Part shown: positions 1 through 6,612 of the stretch, piece by piece | Position numbering within the stretch: position 1 is the first letter of the stretch | How the letters are laid out: every line of letters starts with the position of its first letter | NCBI GenBank assembly: GCA_902491575.1 | Contig: CABUID010000010.1 | Location: 8,725 to 72,724 of the forward strand | Direction of reading: 5' to 3' | Source of the DNA: an uncultured Bacillota bacterium | GTDB taxonomy: Bacteria > Bacillota_I > Bacilli_A > RFN20 > CAG-631 | DNA: 64,000 bases | Notes under the pieces: model-generated | Seen by the model: the letters and a program-made list of their open reading frames with translations, nothing else | The model's database searches: none | Told to the model about the DNA's origin: nothing | Translations under genes and position numbers: made by a program

Positions 1-341
1 ATTGTTGTATAAACAATGCCTTTTTTAACATGTAATTCGTTCATTCCAATACGAACAAACTCGTTACAAACTTGTAAAAGATATCCTCCGCGTTTATTAT
101 CTATCATAACATAAAAGAGATTTAAAATAGAATTCGTTATTCTGTTTTGAAAGCAATTGGTTAAAATTTCTTTTTTTTCATCTCTAGTTAGACCATAATT
201 TTTCAATAATATATTGATTTGTGGATTTTCCTTAAAAAGAGAAATAAGTTCTTCTACTTCATCCACATATTCTTTAATTTTGTTTTCATCTCTTGCTATG
301 CTTAAAAGTGCAATCGCATAACGATTAGCTATACTATCCAT
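1..341 (-). CDS. atpH: ATP synthase F1 delta subunit, partial
   Basis: This is the N-terminal part of the delta (OSCP) subunit of the F1Fo ATP synthase, which joins the F1 head to the peripheral stalk. The ATG at 341-339 opens MDSIANRYAIALLSIARDEN, the usual AxRYAxALxxxA start of the family. The frame stays open to the left window edge, so about 113 residues are visible and the C-terminus is missing. The start shares one base with the atpF stop (TAATG), which implies translational coupling. Gene order B-E-F-H is the standard order. alpha, gamma, beta and epsilon would be expected beyond position 1. Confidence 0.9.
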   Translation of the reverse strand, partial: MDSIANRYAIALLSIARDENKIKEYVDEVEELISLFKENPQINILLKNYGLTRDEKKEILTNCFQNRITNSILNLFYVMIDNKRGGYLLQVCNEFVRIGMNELHVKKGIVYTT

Positions 342-892
342 TATTCTTTATCCTCAATAAAAGATGAAACAATTCTTTTATTATCTTCATCGCTAATATT
401 ACGTTCTAACACTTTACCTGCAGCTAATAAAGCCACGTCAATCACTTCATCAGAAAGTTGTTCTTTCATTTTTGCTCTTTCATTATCAATATCTTTTCTT
501 GCTTTATCTTTTAGCAAATCTACTTCGTTCAAAGCATCATTTAAAATTCTATCTTTCTCATTTAAAGCAGTAACTTTTGCTGTCTCAACCATTTCCTTAC
601 TTACTTTTTTAGCTTCTTTTAATTGAAGTTCAGCATTTTCAAGTTTTGCATCCGCTTCTTTATTTTTACTAGAAGCTTCATCAAGATTTCCTTGAATATA
701 GGCTTGTCTTTCAGAAATGTATTTTCTAACAGGTTTTACTAAAAATTTTGCTAAAATCAAAACAAGGAAAAAAGTAGCTATCAATTGAACAACGATAGCC
801 CAAGGGTCATCTGGAATAATTTTATCAGCGATTTCCTTCAAATCAGCAAAGGGATCATTTTCAGCAAAACAAACACTGAATAAAAATGCCAT
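341..892 (-). CDS. atpF: ATP synthase Fo subunit b
   Basis: Peripheral-stalk b subunit, 183 residues. An N-terminal membrane helix (about residues 30-50, IVVQLIATFFLVLILAKFLV) is followed by a long charged coiled coil to the C-terminus, as in all AtpF proteins. I chose the ATG at 892-890 (MAFLFSVCFAEND). A GTG 18 bases upstream would start inside the AAAGGAGG Shine-Dalgarno itself. About 25 residues precede the membrane helix, somewhat more than in many homologues. The gene lies 36 bases after atpE and overlaps atpH by one base. Confidence 0.93.
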   Translation of the reverse strand: MAFLFSVCFAENDPFADLKEIADKIIPDDPWAIVVQLIATFFLVLILAKFLVKPVRKYISERQAYIQGNLDEASSKNKEADAKLENAELQLKEAKKVSKEMVETAKVTALNEKDRILNDALNEVDLLKDKARKDIDNERAKMKEQLSDEVIDVALLAAGKVLERNISDEDNKRIVSSFIEDKE

Positions 893-928
893 AAGATAAC
901 CTCCTTTCACAAATTTTTTTTAAAGCAA

Positions 929-1213
929 TTAGAATAAAGCCATAATTAAAATTAAAATAGCGATTGCGAAACCATAAATACCTGTTGTTTCTGCTAAAGC
1001 AATACCTAAAATCATGTTTGAACGTATTGTTCCTGCAGCCTCTGGATTTCTTCCAATTGCATCCATAGCATGTGCAGCAACATTACCTTCTCCAATACCA
1101 GAACCAAATCCTGTGAAAACAGCAATTCCAGCACCGATACATGCAAGACCAATTCCTACTGCAGTTTCTCCATTCGTCAAAGCTAAAGCCACATTTAATA
1201 AATTAGATAACAT
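929..1213 (-). CDS. atpE: ATP synthase Fo subunit c (Na+-type ion site)
   Basis: Rotor-ring c subunit, 94 residues, two transmembrane helices joined by the RNPEA polar loop (residues 55-59). The ion-binding carboxylate is E75 in AETTGIY. A second carboxylate, E42 (GSGIGEGN), occupies the position of Gln32 in the Ilyobacter tartaricus ring, with the expected 33-residue spacing. Thr76, Thr77 and Tyr80 match the Na+ signature (S/T-T-x-x-Y). Two-carboxylate sites of this kind are known from Na+-driven rings such as that of Fusobacterium nucleatum, so Na+ coupling is inferred. A strong AAAGGAGG Shine-Dalgarno sits before the ATG. Confidence 0.93.
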   Translation of the reverse strand: MLSNLLNVALALTNGETAVGIGLACIGAGIAVFTGFGSGIGEGNVAAHAMDAIGRNPEAAGTIRSNMILGIALAETTGIYGFAIAILILIMALF

Positions 1214-1241
1214 AAATATTTCCTCCTTTATCTAAATCATT

Positions 1242-2033
1242 TTAAGAAACTTTAACAGAAGTTTTCTGTTTTTTCTTCTTTTTTTCTTTTTTATTTAAAT
1301 CAACATTAACAGGAGCAGGGATTTCTACAGAAATCAATAACATCGTTAATGTTGTGAAAATCGTCGTTTGAATAAATGCGCCAAACGCATCAAAGTAAGC
1401 ATGTAAAATAGGCGCAATGATAACACCTACAAAATTCGCTCCAGCAATACCTATAATTGCCTCACTTAACATTCCTGTTCCCCAATAAACAAGCCACATT
1501 AAAATATAACCAGCAAGAGCATTTCCAAATAAACGAATCGATAAAGATAATAATGGCGAAAATTTACTTAAAATATTAATAGGTACAAAAACAGGAAGCC
1601 ATGATGGCAAAGGACTAGTAAATCCTTTTAAATAACCTATTTTTTGATAATGAATTGCTGAAAATTGAATACCTAGCCATGTCACTAATGCCAAACATAA
1701 AGGAATTGTGAAGTAAGTCATTGGTGATGGTAAACCAAACAACCCAGCAATAAAAGCAAACGGAATATAAGTATACAGGAAAATCAAATAAGGTGAAAAT
1801 TTTAAATAAGCAGTTCCTAAGATTTTTGTAATTTGATTATCTGAAAAAGTCACTAATGTTTCTGCTACAAAAGCAAGCCCTTTCGTTGGCTTTTTAGGAT
1901 TTGCTTTCTTAATTGCACATCCTAAAATAATGGCTAAAATAGCAATAATAAACATGACTAAAAGAGAAACTAAAAGTTCTGGTTTAGCATCATCCACAAA
2001 ATATCTCCAAATTTTATTAAAAAATTCTTTCAT
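1242..2033 (-). CDS. atpB: ATP synthase Fo subunit a
   Basis: Membrane a subunit, which forms the ion half-channels next to the c ring. It has 263 residues from the ATG at 2033-2031, preceded by GAAGGA. An in-frame GTG 15 bases upstream overlaps that site and is less likely. Several hydrophobic helices are visible. The essential arginine lies in LSLSIRLFGNALAGYIL, matching the LRLFGN motif around E. coli Arg210. The last 15 or so residues are a lysine-rich tail (KKEKKKKKQK), longer than usual. It is the first gene of the atpB-E-F-H run and has its own promoter downstream of a terminator. Confidence 0.93.
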   Translation of the reverse strand: MKEFFNKIWRYFVDDAKPELLVSLLVMFIIAILAIILGCAIKKANPKKPTKGLAFVAETLVTFSDNQITKILGTAYLKFSPYLIFLYTYIPFAFIAGLFGLPSPMTYFTIPLCLALVTWLGIQFSAIHYQKIGYLKGFTSPLPSWLPVFVPINILSKFSPLLSLSIRLFGNALAGYILMWLVYWGTGMLSEAIIGIAGANFVGVIIAPILHAYFDAFGAFIQTTIFTTLTMLLISVEIPAPVNVDLNKKEKKKKKQKTSVKVS

Positions 2034-2065
2034 ATTTTTTTCCTTCACTTTTTTAAAACACCATC

Positions 2066-2093
2066 ATTTTAACATAGTTTAAAAAAAAAGCAA
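2066..2093 (-). promoter_or_regulatory. Sigma-A promoter for the atp operon
   Basis: Read on the minus strand: -35 TTGCTT (2093-2088), a 16-base spacer, then TAAAAT (2071-2066) preceded by TG (extended -10 style). It lies between the terminator at 2100-2136 and atpB, so the ATP synthase genes are transcribed separately from the tsaC-rpiB/atpI-like unit. Confidence 0.55.
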
Positions 2094-2099
2094 AGATAA

Positions 2100-2136
2100 A
2101 AACAAAAAAGGTGACTTCTTTTTTAAAGAAGTCATC
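2100..2136 (-). terminator. Rho-independent terminator after the atpI-like gene
   Basis: A 9-bp perfect stem (2113-2121 with 2125-2133, extendable to about 12 bp) with a TTT loop is followed on the minus strand by CTTTTTTGTTTTT. It ends the tsaC-rpiB/atpI-like transcript just before atpB. Confidence 0.85.
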
Positions 2137-2151
2137 TAAACTATCTTAGCG

Positions 2152-2550
2152 TTAGTCTTTTTTACTAATGAAAATAGATAATTTGACCAATAAAAATCCA
2201 AAGACTAAACCAATAATTATCCAATAGGATTGAAAAATTATTCCTGTAATTGCAAAAGTAAACAAATAAACCATTTGATAAATAAAATGTAATTTTTTAC
2301 TTATTTTTTTTAAATCAGCATAATAGGATTCATTTATCCATTTGTTGGTTAAATAAAAAAGGACAAAACTGAAAATACTACCGATTAAAAAGCCAATTAA
2401 CAAAAGTAACAAAGGATGAAAAAAAATTGTTAAAAATGAAAACAAAAGTGAAAAAATGACCAACAATAATAGACCTTTTTTAAAGATTTCTTTAAATTGT
2501 AAATCCTTTTTTTCATCATTATATACATTTAAATCATGATTTATTTTCAT
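2152..2550 (-). CDS. AtpI-like small membrane protein
   Basis: This 132-residue protein has four predicted membrane helices (about residues 27-46, 50-68, 92-108 and 110-128) arranged as two hairpins. That is the layout of AtpI/UncI-type proteins, which help c-ring assembly and Mg2+ uptake. It lies directly upstream of atpB, the usual atpI position. However, it overlaps the end of the tsaC-rpiB gene by 17 bases and is cut off from atpB by a strong terminator. The assignment rests on topology and position; no sequence motif is diagnostic. Confidence 0.6.
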   Translation of the reverse strand: MKINHDLNVYNDEKKDLQFKEIFKKGLLLLVIFSLLFSFLTIFFHPLLLLLIGFLIGSIFSFVLFYLTNKWINESYYADLKKISKKLHFIYQMVYLFTFAITGIIFQSYWIIIGLVFGFLLVKLSIFISKKD

Positions 2551-3586
2551 ATGAATTTATTTTATCAATTCTTGTTTGATGTCTTGACTCAAATTCTACA
2601 CGATTATAAGCATCGATTATTTTATAAGCCATTCTGCTTGTTACATCATTAGCTCCTAAAGCAAGAACATTGGCATTATTATGCTGATGGCATAGTCGAG
2701 CATTGATTACGTTATCAACCAGCGCACATCGAACTCCTTTTACTTTATTTGCAGCAATGGACATACCAATACCACTTTTACAAATCACAATGCCAAAGTC
2801 AGCTTTTTGGTTTGCTACCAATTCAGCAGCTTTTATGGCAAAATCCGGATAATCACAGGATTGTGTAGAATTTGTGCCACAATCAATAAACTCAAATTGG
2901 TGTTGATAATGTTTTTGGATTGCTTTTTTTAAATCCAATCCACCATGATCACATGCTATTGCTATTTTTTTCATTTTTTCCTCCCAAATATGATTAATTT
3001 CCTCTTTTAAAATAGGACCTTCTCTTAATATTTTTATAGAATTATGGGTTAAATCTACGACAGTTGATGCTTTACCCATAAAGGCATCTTGTCGAATCAT
3101 TGATGAAATTTGTCCATCAAATCTTTGTAAAACGTCCTCTGCTTTGATTAAAGAGGGCTCATTAGCTAAATTGGCACTTGTGACTAATAAGGGAATTTTT
3201 ACCTCTTTTAAAATATCCAAAGCAACCTTATTGGTGGGAATCCGTATACCAACTGTTGAATAATGAAAAGTTACAAAATCGGGCAAATTTGCTTTTGCTT
3301 TTAAAACAACCGTTAAAGGGCCGGGCATGAATTGTTGAATAACTCTTCTTTGTTTATAATTAATATAAGCTACATTTTCCATGACTTGACTATTAAAAAC
3401 CATCATGGATATGGGTTTATTAAGGCTACGATTTTTGATAGCATAAAGTCGGTCAAAAGCGTTTTTATTGTTATAGGCAATAGCAAGTCCATAAACCGTT
3501 TCCGTTGGAAATCCTACCACTTTACCCGCTAATAAATCTTTCACAATTAAACTATAATCCTCAGGTTCATAAACTTTTGTTTTCAT
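2534..3586 (-). CDS. TsaC/Sua5 threonylcarbamoyl-AMP synthase fused to ribose-5-phosphate isomerase B
   Basis: One open frame of 350 residues contains two complete enzymes. Residues 1-200 are a YrdC/TsaC domain (VVGFPTETVYGLA, KPISMMV, PGPLTVVLKA, VGIRIPTN). It makes threonylcarbamoyl-AMP for the t6A modification of tRNA. Residues 205-350 are RpiB (ACDHGGLDLKKAI, CKSGIGMSIAANK), which interconverts ribose-5-P and ribulose-5-P. In Bacilli ywlC and rpiB are close neighbours, so the fusion probably arose by loss of a stop. Met205 at 2974-2972 is preceded by a perfect GGGAGG six bases upstream, so RpiB may also be made alone. The RpiB loop reads CKSG where CGTG is usual. Start ATG with AAAGGAGA. 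Confidence 0.9.
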   Translation of the reverse strand: MKTKVYEPEDYSLIVKDLLAGKVVGFPTETVYGLAIAYNNKNAFDRLYAIKNRSLNKPISMMVFNSQVMENVAYINYKQRRVIQQFMPGPLTVVLKAKANLPDFVTFHYSTVGIRIPTNKVALDILKEVKIPLLVTSANLANEPSLIKAEDVLQRFDGQISSMIRQDAFMGKASTVVDLTHNSIKILREGPILKEEINHIWEEKMKKIAIACDHGGLDLKKAIQKHYQHQFEFIDCGTNSTQSCDYPDFAIKAAELVANQKADFGIVICKSGIGMSIAANKVKGVRCALVDNVINARLCHQHNNANVLALGANDVTSRMAYKIIDAYNRVEFESRHQTRIDKINSYENKS

Positions 3587-3612
3587 AAAATCTCCTTTAA
3601 AAATCCTTCTTC

Positions 3613-3641
3613 ATTTTATATCAATCTTCATTGAAATACAA
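3613..3641 (-). promoter_or_regulatory. Sigma-A promoter for tsaC-rpiB
   Basis: Minus strand TTGTAT (3641-3636), 17-base spacer, TAAAAT (3618-3613), about 25 bases before the AAAGGAGA ribosome site of tsaC-rpiB. Confidence 0.5.
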
Positions 3642-3651
3642 GTAAAGATGT

Positions 3652-3685
3652 ATGAAACAAAAAATATATGGACTATTCCATATAT
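3652..3685 (-). terminator. Terminator after cwlD and its downstream gene
   Basis: An 8-bp stem ATATATGG/CCATATAT (3664-3671 with 3678-3685) with a six-base loop is followed on the minus strand by TTTTTTG. Confidence 0.7.
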
Positions 3686-3697
3686 GATTGTTATATA

Positions 3698-4111
3698 TTA
3701 TCCTCCAACATAACTCATTTCATTTGTTTTTAGATTGATTGTAGCATAAAGAGATTTATTTAAACTATTACTATCCACTTGAAAATGGGTAAAGCAATTA
3801 TACTCTTTTAAATCATTTCCTATCGAAACAATTAAAGAAAGTATTTGTTCTTTGGTAAGTGATTCGTCTACTTCAAGTTCGATATATAATGTAGAACATT
3901 GAAAATAATAATCATAATTCTTTATTTCTTGATAATTAAATTGTAAATTTTCATTTTCATATTGGTTCAGACAAAATGGATTAGCCACATTTTCTTTAGA
4001 TAGTTTAATGGATACACATAAGATAGCTACACCAAACAAAAAAATTATCATTGTTAGACATTTTCCAATATTTCCAATAAATCTTAATACTTTTTTGATA
4101 TCTATCACCAA
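3698..4111 (-). CDS. Hypothetical membrane-anchored protein
   Basis: I do not recognise this 137-residue protein. An N-terminal cytoplasmic stretch of about 17 residues precedes one transmembrane helix (about 18-36, CLTMIIFLFGVAILCVSIKL), and the remaining 100 residues would lie outside. It starts two bases after the cwlD stop, with TTG at 4111 or GTG at 4108 and only a weak ribosome site, so translational coupling to cwlD is likely. In B. subtilis salA and gerD lie beyond cwlD; this protein resembles neither. A role with CwlD is only a positional inference. Confidence 0.55.
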   Translation of the reverse strand: MVIDIKKVLRFIGNIGKCLTMIIFLFGVAILCVSIKLSKENVANPFCLNQYENENLQFNYQEIKNYDYYFQCSTLYIELEVDESLTKEQILSLIVSIGNDLKEYNCFTHFQVDSNSLNKSLYATINLKTNEMSYVGG

Positions 4112-4113
4112 TA

Positions 4114-4782
4114 TTAGTATTTCATTTTTAAAGATAAATATTCTGAAATAGATTGTTTTATAATTTTTGCCAAATGTTTCAAATATTTTTCATCCAATAA
4201 TCTTTTTCGGTCATATTCACTGGATAAAAATCCATATTCTACTAAAACTCCTGGAGATTTTGTCTGATTTAAAATAAAATAATCTCCCCATTTACATTTT
4301 TTATTTTTTAAATTTTCGCTATTTAAATTATTTTGTAAAAGTTGAGCAAATTCTTGACTTTCTTTATTGTTTTTTTGATAAAAAACCTGTAAACCATTTA
4401 CTAAATCACTCGAATAATAATTTAAATGTAAAGAGATAAATAAAGTCGTATTCATGCTATCAATATATTGAACTCTTTTCGTTAAATCTTCTTGTTTATG
4501 ATTCTTTGCGTAAGTAGAACTCAAATCATAATCAGCAATTCGAGACAAATAGCAAAAACCACCTTCATTGATTATCATTTCATAAAGGATACTGGAAAGT
4601 TTCATGTTCAATTCATCTTCAAATATATCCTCATAGTGAGTTCCATTATCTTTTCCACCATGTCCAGGATCAATAAATATGGTACTATTGATAAAAGCAT
4701 TTACTGTCTTTTCATTGTAAAAACATGATGAAAAGAAAAAAAGTAGATGAATAAAAACTAAAATCAAAGAAATTCTTTTCAT
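4114..4782 (-). CDS. cwlD: N-acetylmuramoyl-L-alanine amidase, CwlD-like
   Basis: Amidase_3 family zinc amidase, 222 residues from the ATG at 4782. The zinc/catalytic signature is present: FIDPGHGGKD (first His), a Glu in the EDELNMKL segment, SLHLN (second His) and the C-terminal VEYGFLS catalytic Glu. The N-terminus is a hydrophobic export segment ending FFFSSC, so it may be a lipoprotein. CwlD makes muramic-delta-lactam in spore cortex. The assignment rests on size and on the order rplM-rpsI-cwlD, which matches B. subtilis. The region upstream can be read as weak sigma-A (TTGATA-17-TAAAAA) or sigma-G (GAATG-16-CATAAAA) elements; I cannot decide between them. Confidence 0.8.
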   Translation of the reverse strand: MKRISLILVFIHLLFFFSSCFYNEKTVNAFINSTIFIDPGHGGKDNGTHYEDIFEDELNMKLSSILYEMIINEGGFCYLSRIADYDLSSTYAKNHKQEDLTKRVQYIDSMNTTLFISLHLNYYSSDLVNGLQVFYQKNNKESQEFAQLLQNNLNSENLKNKKCKWGDYFILNQTKSPGVLVEYGFLSSEYDRKRLLDEKYLKHLAKIIKQSISEYLSLKMKY

Positions 4783-4843
4783 GATAAACACCAGTATATT
4801 TTATGCATTTTTTTTAGTCATCATTCTTTTTCATATCAATTTA

Positions 4844-4877
4844 TAAAAAAAATCCGAATTGAATCGGACTTTTTTTG
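4844..4877 (-). terminator. Terminator after rpsI
   Basis: The stem AGTCCGA/TCGGATT with a six-base loop is flanked by A and T runs on both sides, so it could work in both directions. It directly follows the rpsI stop. Confidence 0.8.
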
Positions 4878-4887
4878 TATGTCTTGA

Positions 4888-5298
4888 TTAACGTTTAGAG
4901 AATTGTGGAGCTCTTCTAGCGCCTTTAAGACCATATTTTTTACGTTCTTTAGCACGAGCATCTCTTGTCAATAAACCTAAAGATTTTAAAGTTGGACGAT
5001 AATCAGCTGAAGCTTCAAGCAAAGCTCTAGCTATTCCCAAACGGATTGCTCCTGTTTGACCATTATAACCTCCACCTTTTACATTACACATAATATCAAA
5101 ACGAGTTTCATTAGATGTAGCTACTAAAGGTTGTTTTAAATCCATAACAAATGTTGCAGATGGAAGATAATCTTCTACTTTAACACCATTTACAGTAATG
5201 ACACCATTTCCTGGAACTAAAGTAACTCGAGCAACAGATGATTTACGTCTACCAGTACCTAAATAACGTACTGCTTCTGCTTTTTTCTTTGCTGGCAT
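4888..5298 (-). CDS. rpsI: 30S ribosomal protein S9
   Basis: Ribosomal protein uS9, 136 residues. Typical motifs are YLGTGRRKSSVARV near the N-terminus, GGGYNGQTGAIRLGIARAL in the middle and the C-terminal KKYGLKGARRAPQFSKR tail that reaches the P-site tRNA. The N-terminus has a short lysine-rich extension (PAKKKAEAV). It follows rplM by 12 bases with an AGGAGG ribosome site. The S9/L13 pair is one of the most conserved bacterial operons. Confidence 0.97.
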   Translation of the reverse strand: MPAKKKAEAVRYLGTGRRKSSVARVTLVPGNGVITVNGVKVEDYLPSATFVMDLKQPLVATSNETRFDIMCNVKGGGYNGQTGAIRLGIARALLEASADYRPTLKSLGLLTRDARAKERKKYGLKGARRAPQFSKR

Positions 5299-5310
5299 AT
5301 TTTCTTCCTC

Positions 5311-5748
5311 CTATTTAATTACAAGTACTTCAGGTTTTTGAGCTTGATTTTCATGTTCAGCACCTGCATATACATGTAATTTCTTATACATTTTACGTCC
5401 TAATTTACCTTTTGGAAGCATACCCCAAACGGCTCTTTCAACCATTTCTACAGGATAAGATTCTTTCATGACTTTTGCACTACGGGTTCTTAAACCACCC
5501 AAATAACCAGAAACATTATAATATTTTTTATTATTTAATTTGTTACCAGTTAATAAAACTTTTTGAGCATTTAAAATAATGACATGATCACCTGTATCTA
5601 TATTTGGTTGATAAGTTGGTTTAGACTTTCCAGTTAAAACCATTGAAACTTTTGATGCTAATCTTCCTAAAGGAATATTCGTAGCATCTACAACATACCA
5701 CTTACGTGTAATATCTTGTGGTCGAACGACAGTTGTTTGTCTTTGCAT
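5311..5748 (-). CDS. rplM: 50S ribosomal protein L13
   Basis: Ribosomal protein uL13, 145 residues, full length. Recognisable segments are RKWYVVDATNIPLGRLAS, the GDHVIILNA motif and the MLPKGKLGRKMYKKLHVYAG signature. It is the first gene of the rplM-rpsI operon, has a GGAGAAAAAATTATG start context and is preceded by a structured leader. Confidence 0.97.
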   Translation of the reverse strand: MQRQTTVVRPQDITRKWYVVDATNIPLGRLASKVSMVLTGKSKPTYQPNIDTGDHVIILNAQKVLLTGNKLNNKKYYNVSGYLGGLRTRSAKVMKESYPVEMVERAVWGMLPKGKLGRKMYKKLHVYAGAEHENQAQKPEVLVIK

Positions 5749-5842
5749 AATTTTTTCTCCTTTTTTCTAGTAACTGTACCGGGGCTACTATTGGTCGGAT
5801 AGACCATTTATAATGTTACAACATTTTTACTACAAAAGTCAA
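5749..5842 (-). promoter_or_regulatory. Promoter and putative L13-type leader of rplM-rpsI
   Basis: On the minus strand a TTGACT -35 (5842-5837) is followed after 18 bases by TAACAT (-10). The transcript would start with about 65 bases rich in short inverted repeats, including GGTC...GACC and CCCCGG-type segments, before the ribosome site. The position matches the L13 leader family of Bacilli, an autoregulatory RNA. I infer that identity from position and did not match it to a covariance model. Confidence 0.45.
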
Positions 5843-5888
5843 CACTATTTCTTTAAAGAAATACAAAGAAATACAATGTAAAATTTTT

Positions 5889-6200
5889 TTATTTTGAAGA
5901 AATGCCTACGACTTCATCCACAGGCAAAGCAAAAGCAATTCCCTGCGCAGGCGTATTTGTTCCAACATGATCATATAACGCATGCAAAATATTTCCTTTT
6001 ATATCTGATGTGACTAAAATCATGACAATTTCTTTTTCAGGCTGAATCGTAATATTAAAGATTTTTTCTGCTTCTTTTGATACAGTTCCTCTCGCATGCA
6101 TGACCGTCCCACCTTTTGCACCAAATTGTTTTGCAGCATCCATGGCTGCTTCGGAAAAGCCATTATTGACAATGCAAAGAATTACTTCGAATTCATTCAT
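5889..6200 (-). CDS. PII-like (GlnB-fold) regulatory protein, second copy
   Basis: This 103-residue protein has PII-type ferredoxin-like repeats (FEVILCIVNNGFSEAAMDAAKQFGA, EIVMILVTSDIKGNILHAL). The T-loop carries GGTVMHARGTVSKEAEKIFN where canonical GlnB has its uridylylation tyrosine, so it is not a standard nitrogen PII. It overlaps the preceding PII-like gene by eight bases and is the last of three genes beginning with a DUF1538 membrane protein. PII-like genes commonly sit beside DUF1538 genes. By analogy with GlnK-AmtB it may gate or sense the transporter. The ligand is unknown. Confidence 0.75.
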   Translation of the reverse strand: MNEFEVILCIVNNGFSEAAMDAAKQFGAKGGTVMHARGTVSKEAEKIFNITIQPEKEIVMILVTSDIKGNILHALYDHVGTNTPAQGIAFALPVDEVVGISSK

Positions 6201-6600
6201 TTCCTTTATCCTCCTTTTTAGTCGTATTATTGCTTAAAAATTGATAAATCGATACACCAATGATACTTTTTAAAGGAATTGTATAAGCAATTCCTTTGCC
6301 GTTTTTTACTTTTTCAAATTTTTCAGATAAAGTTGCCATTATCTCTTTTATTTTATCTTCACGAACACAAGATAAGATAATAGCTTTATCCGTTTCAGCT
6401 AATCCAAGATAGCCTAACATTTCTGAATTAGCTGTACCCTTACCAAAAATAATCATTTGCATATTGACTTCATATTGTTCAAGTAAATCCACATAAAATA
6501 ATGTTTTACTTCTATCAACTATCGTAATGAGTAATTTTAATTTTTTAACTGCTGGATTAACATTTTTTATTCGACTCGTTTTTTTGATATATTTTTTCAC
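6193..6600 (-). CDS. PII-like (GlnB-fold) regulatory protein, first copy
   Basis: This 135-residue protein has a basic N-terminal extension (about 20 residues) before a PII-like core (KLKLLITIVDRSKTLFYVDLLEQYEV, KAIILSCVREDKIKEIMATL, the C-terminal GIAYTIPLKSIIGVSIYQFL). It lies 12 bases after the DUF1538 gene and overlaps the second PII-like gene. The two share fold and order but little sequence, so they may form a heteromeric trimer or sense different signals; this is inference. The T-loop segment GKGTANSEMLGYLGL differs from canonical PII. Confidence 0.7.
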   Translation of the reverse strand: MKKYIKKTSRIKNVNPAVKKLKLLITIVDRSKTLFYVDLLEQYEVNMQMIIFGKGTANSEMLGYLGLAETDKAIILSCVREDKIKEIMATLSEKFEKVKNGKGIAYTIPLKSIIGVSIYQFLSNNTTKKEDKGNE

Positions 6601-6612
6601 AATAATGACCTC

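Noticed and set aside
341..910. Longer atpF start (GTG at 910)
   Set aside because: It begins inside the AAAGGAGG ribosome site; the ATG at 892 is correctly spaced.
4783..4843. Sigma-G promoter before cwlD
   Set aside because: GAATG-16-CATAAAA departs from the -10 consensus, and a sigma-A reading is equally good, so I mention it only in the gene entry.
5836..5860. ATTTCTTTAAAGAAAT palindrome between the PII-like gene and rplM promoter
   Set aside because: No T-run follows and the position is upstream of the promoter; in DNA this AT-rich it may be chance.
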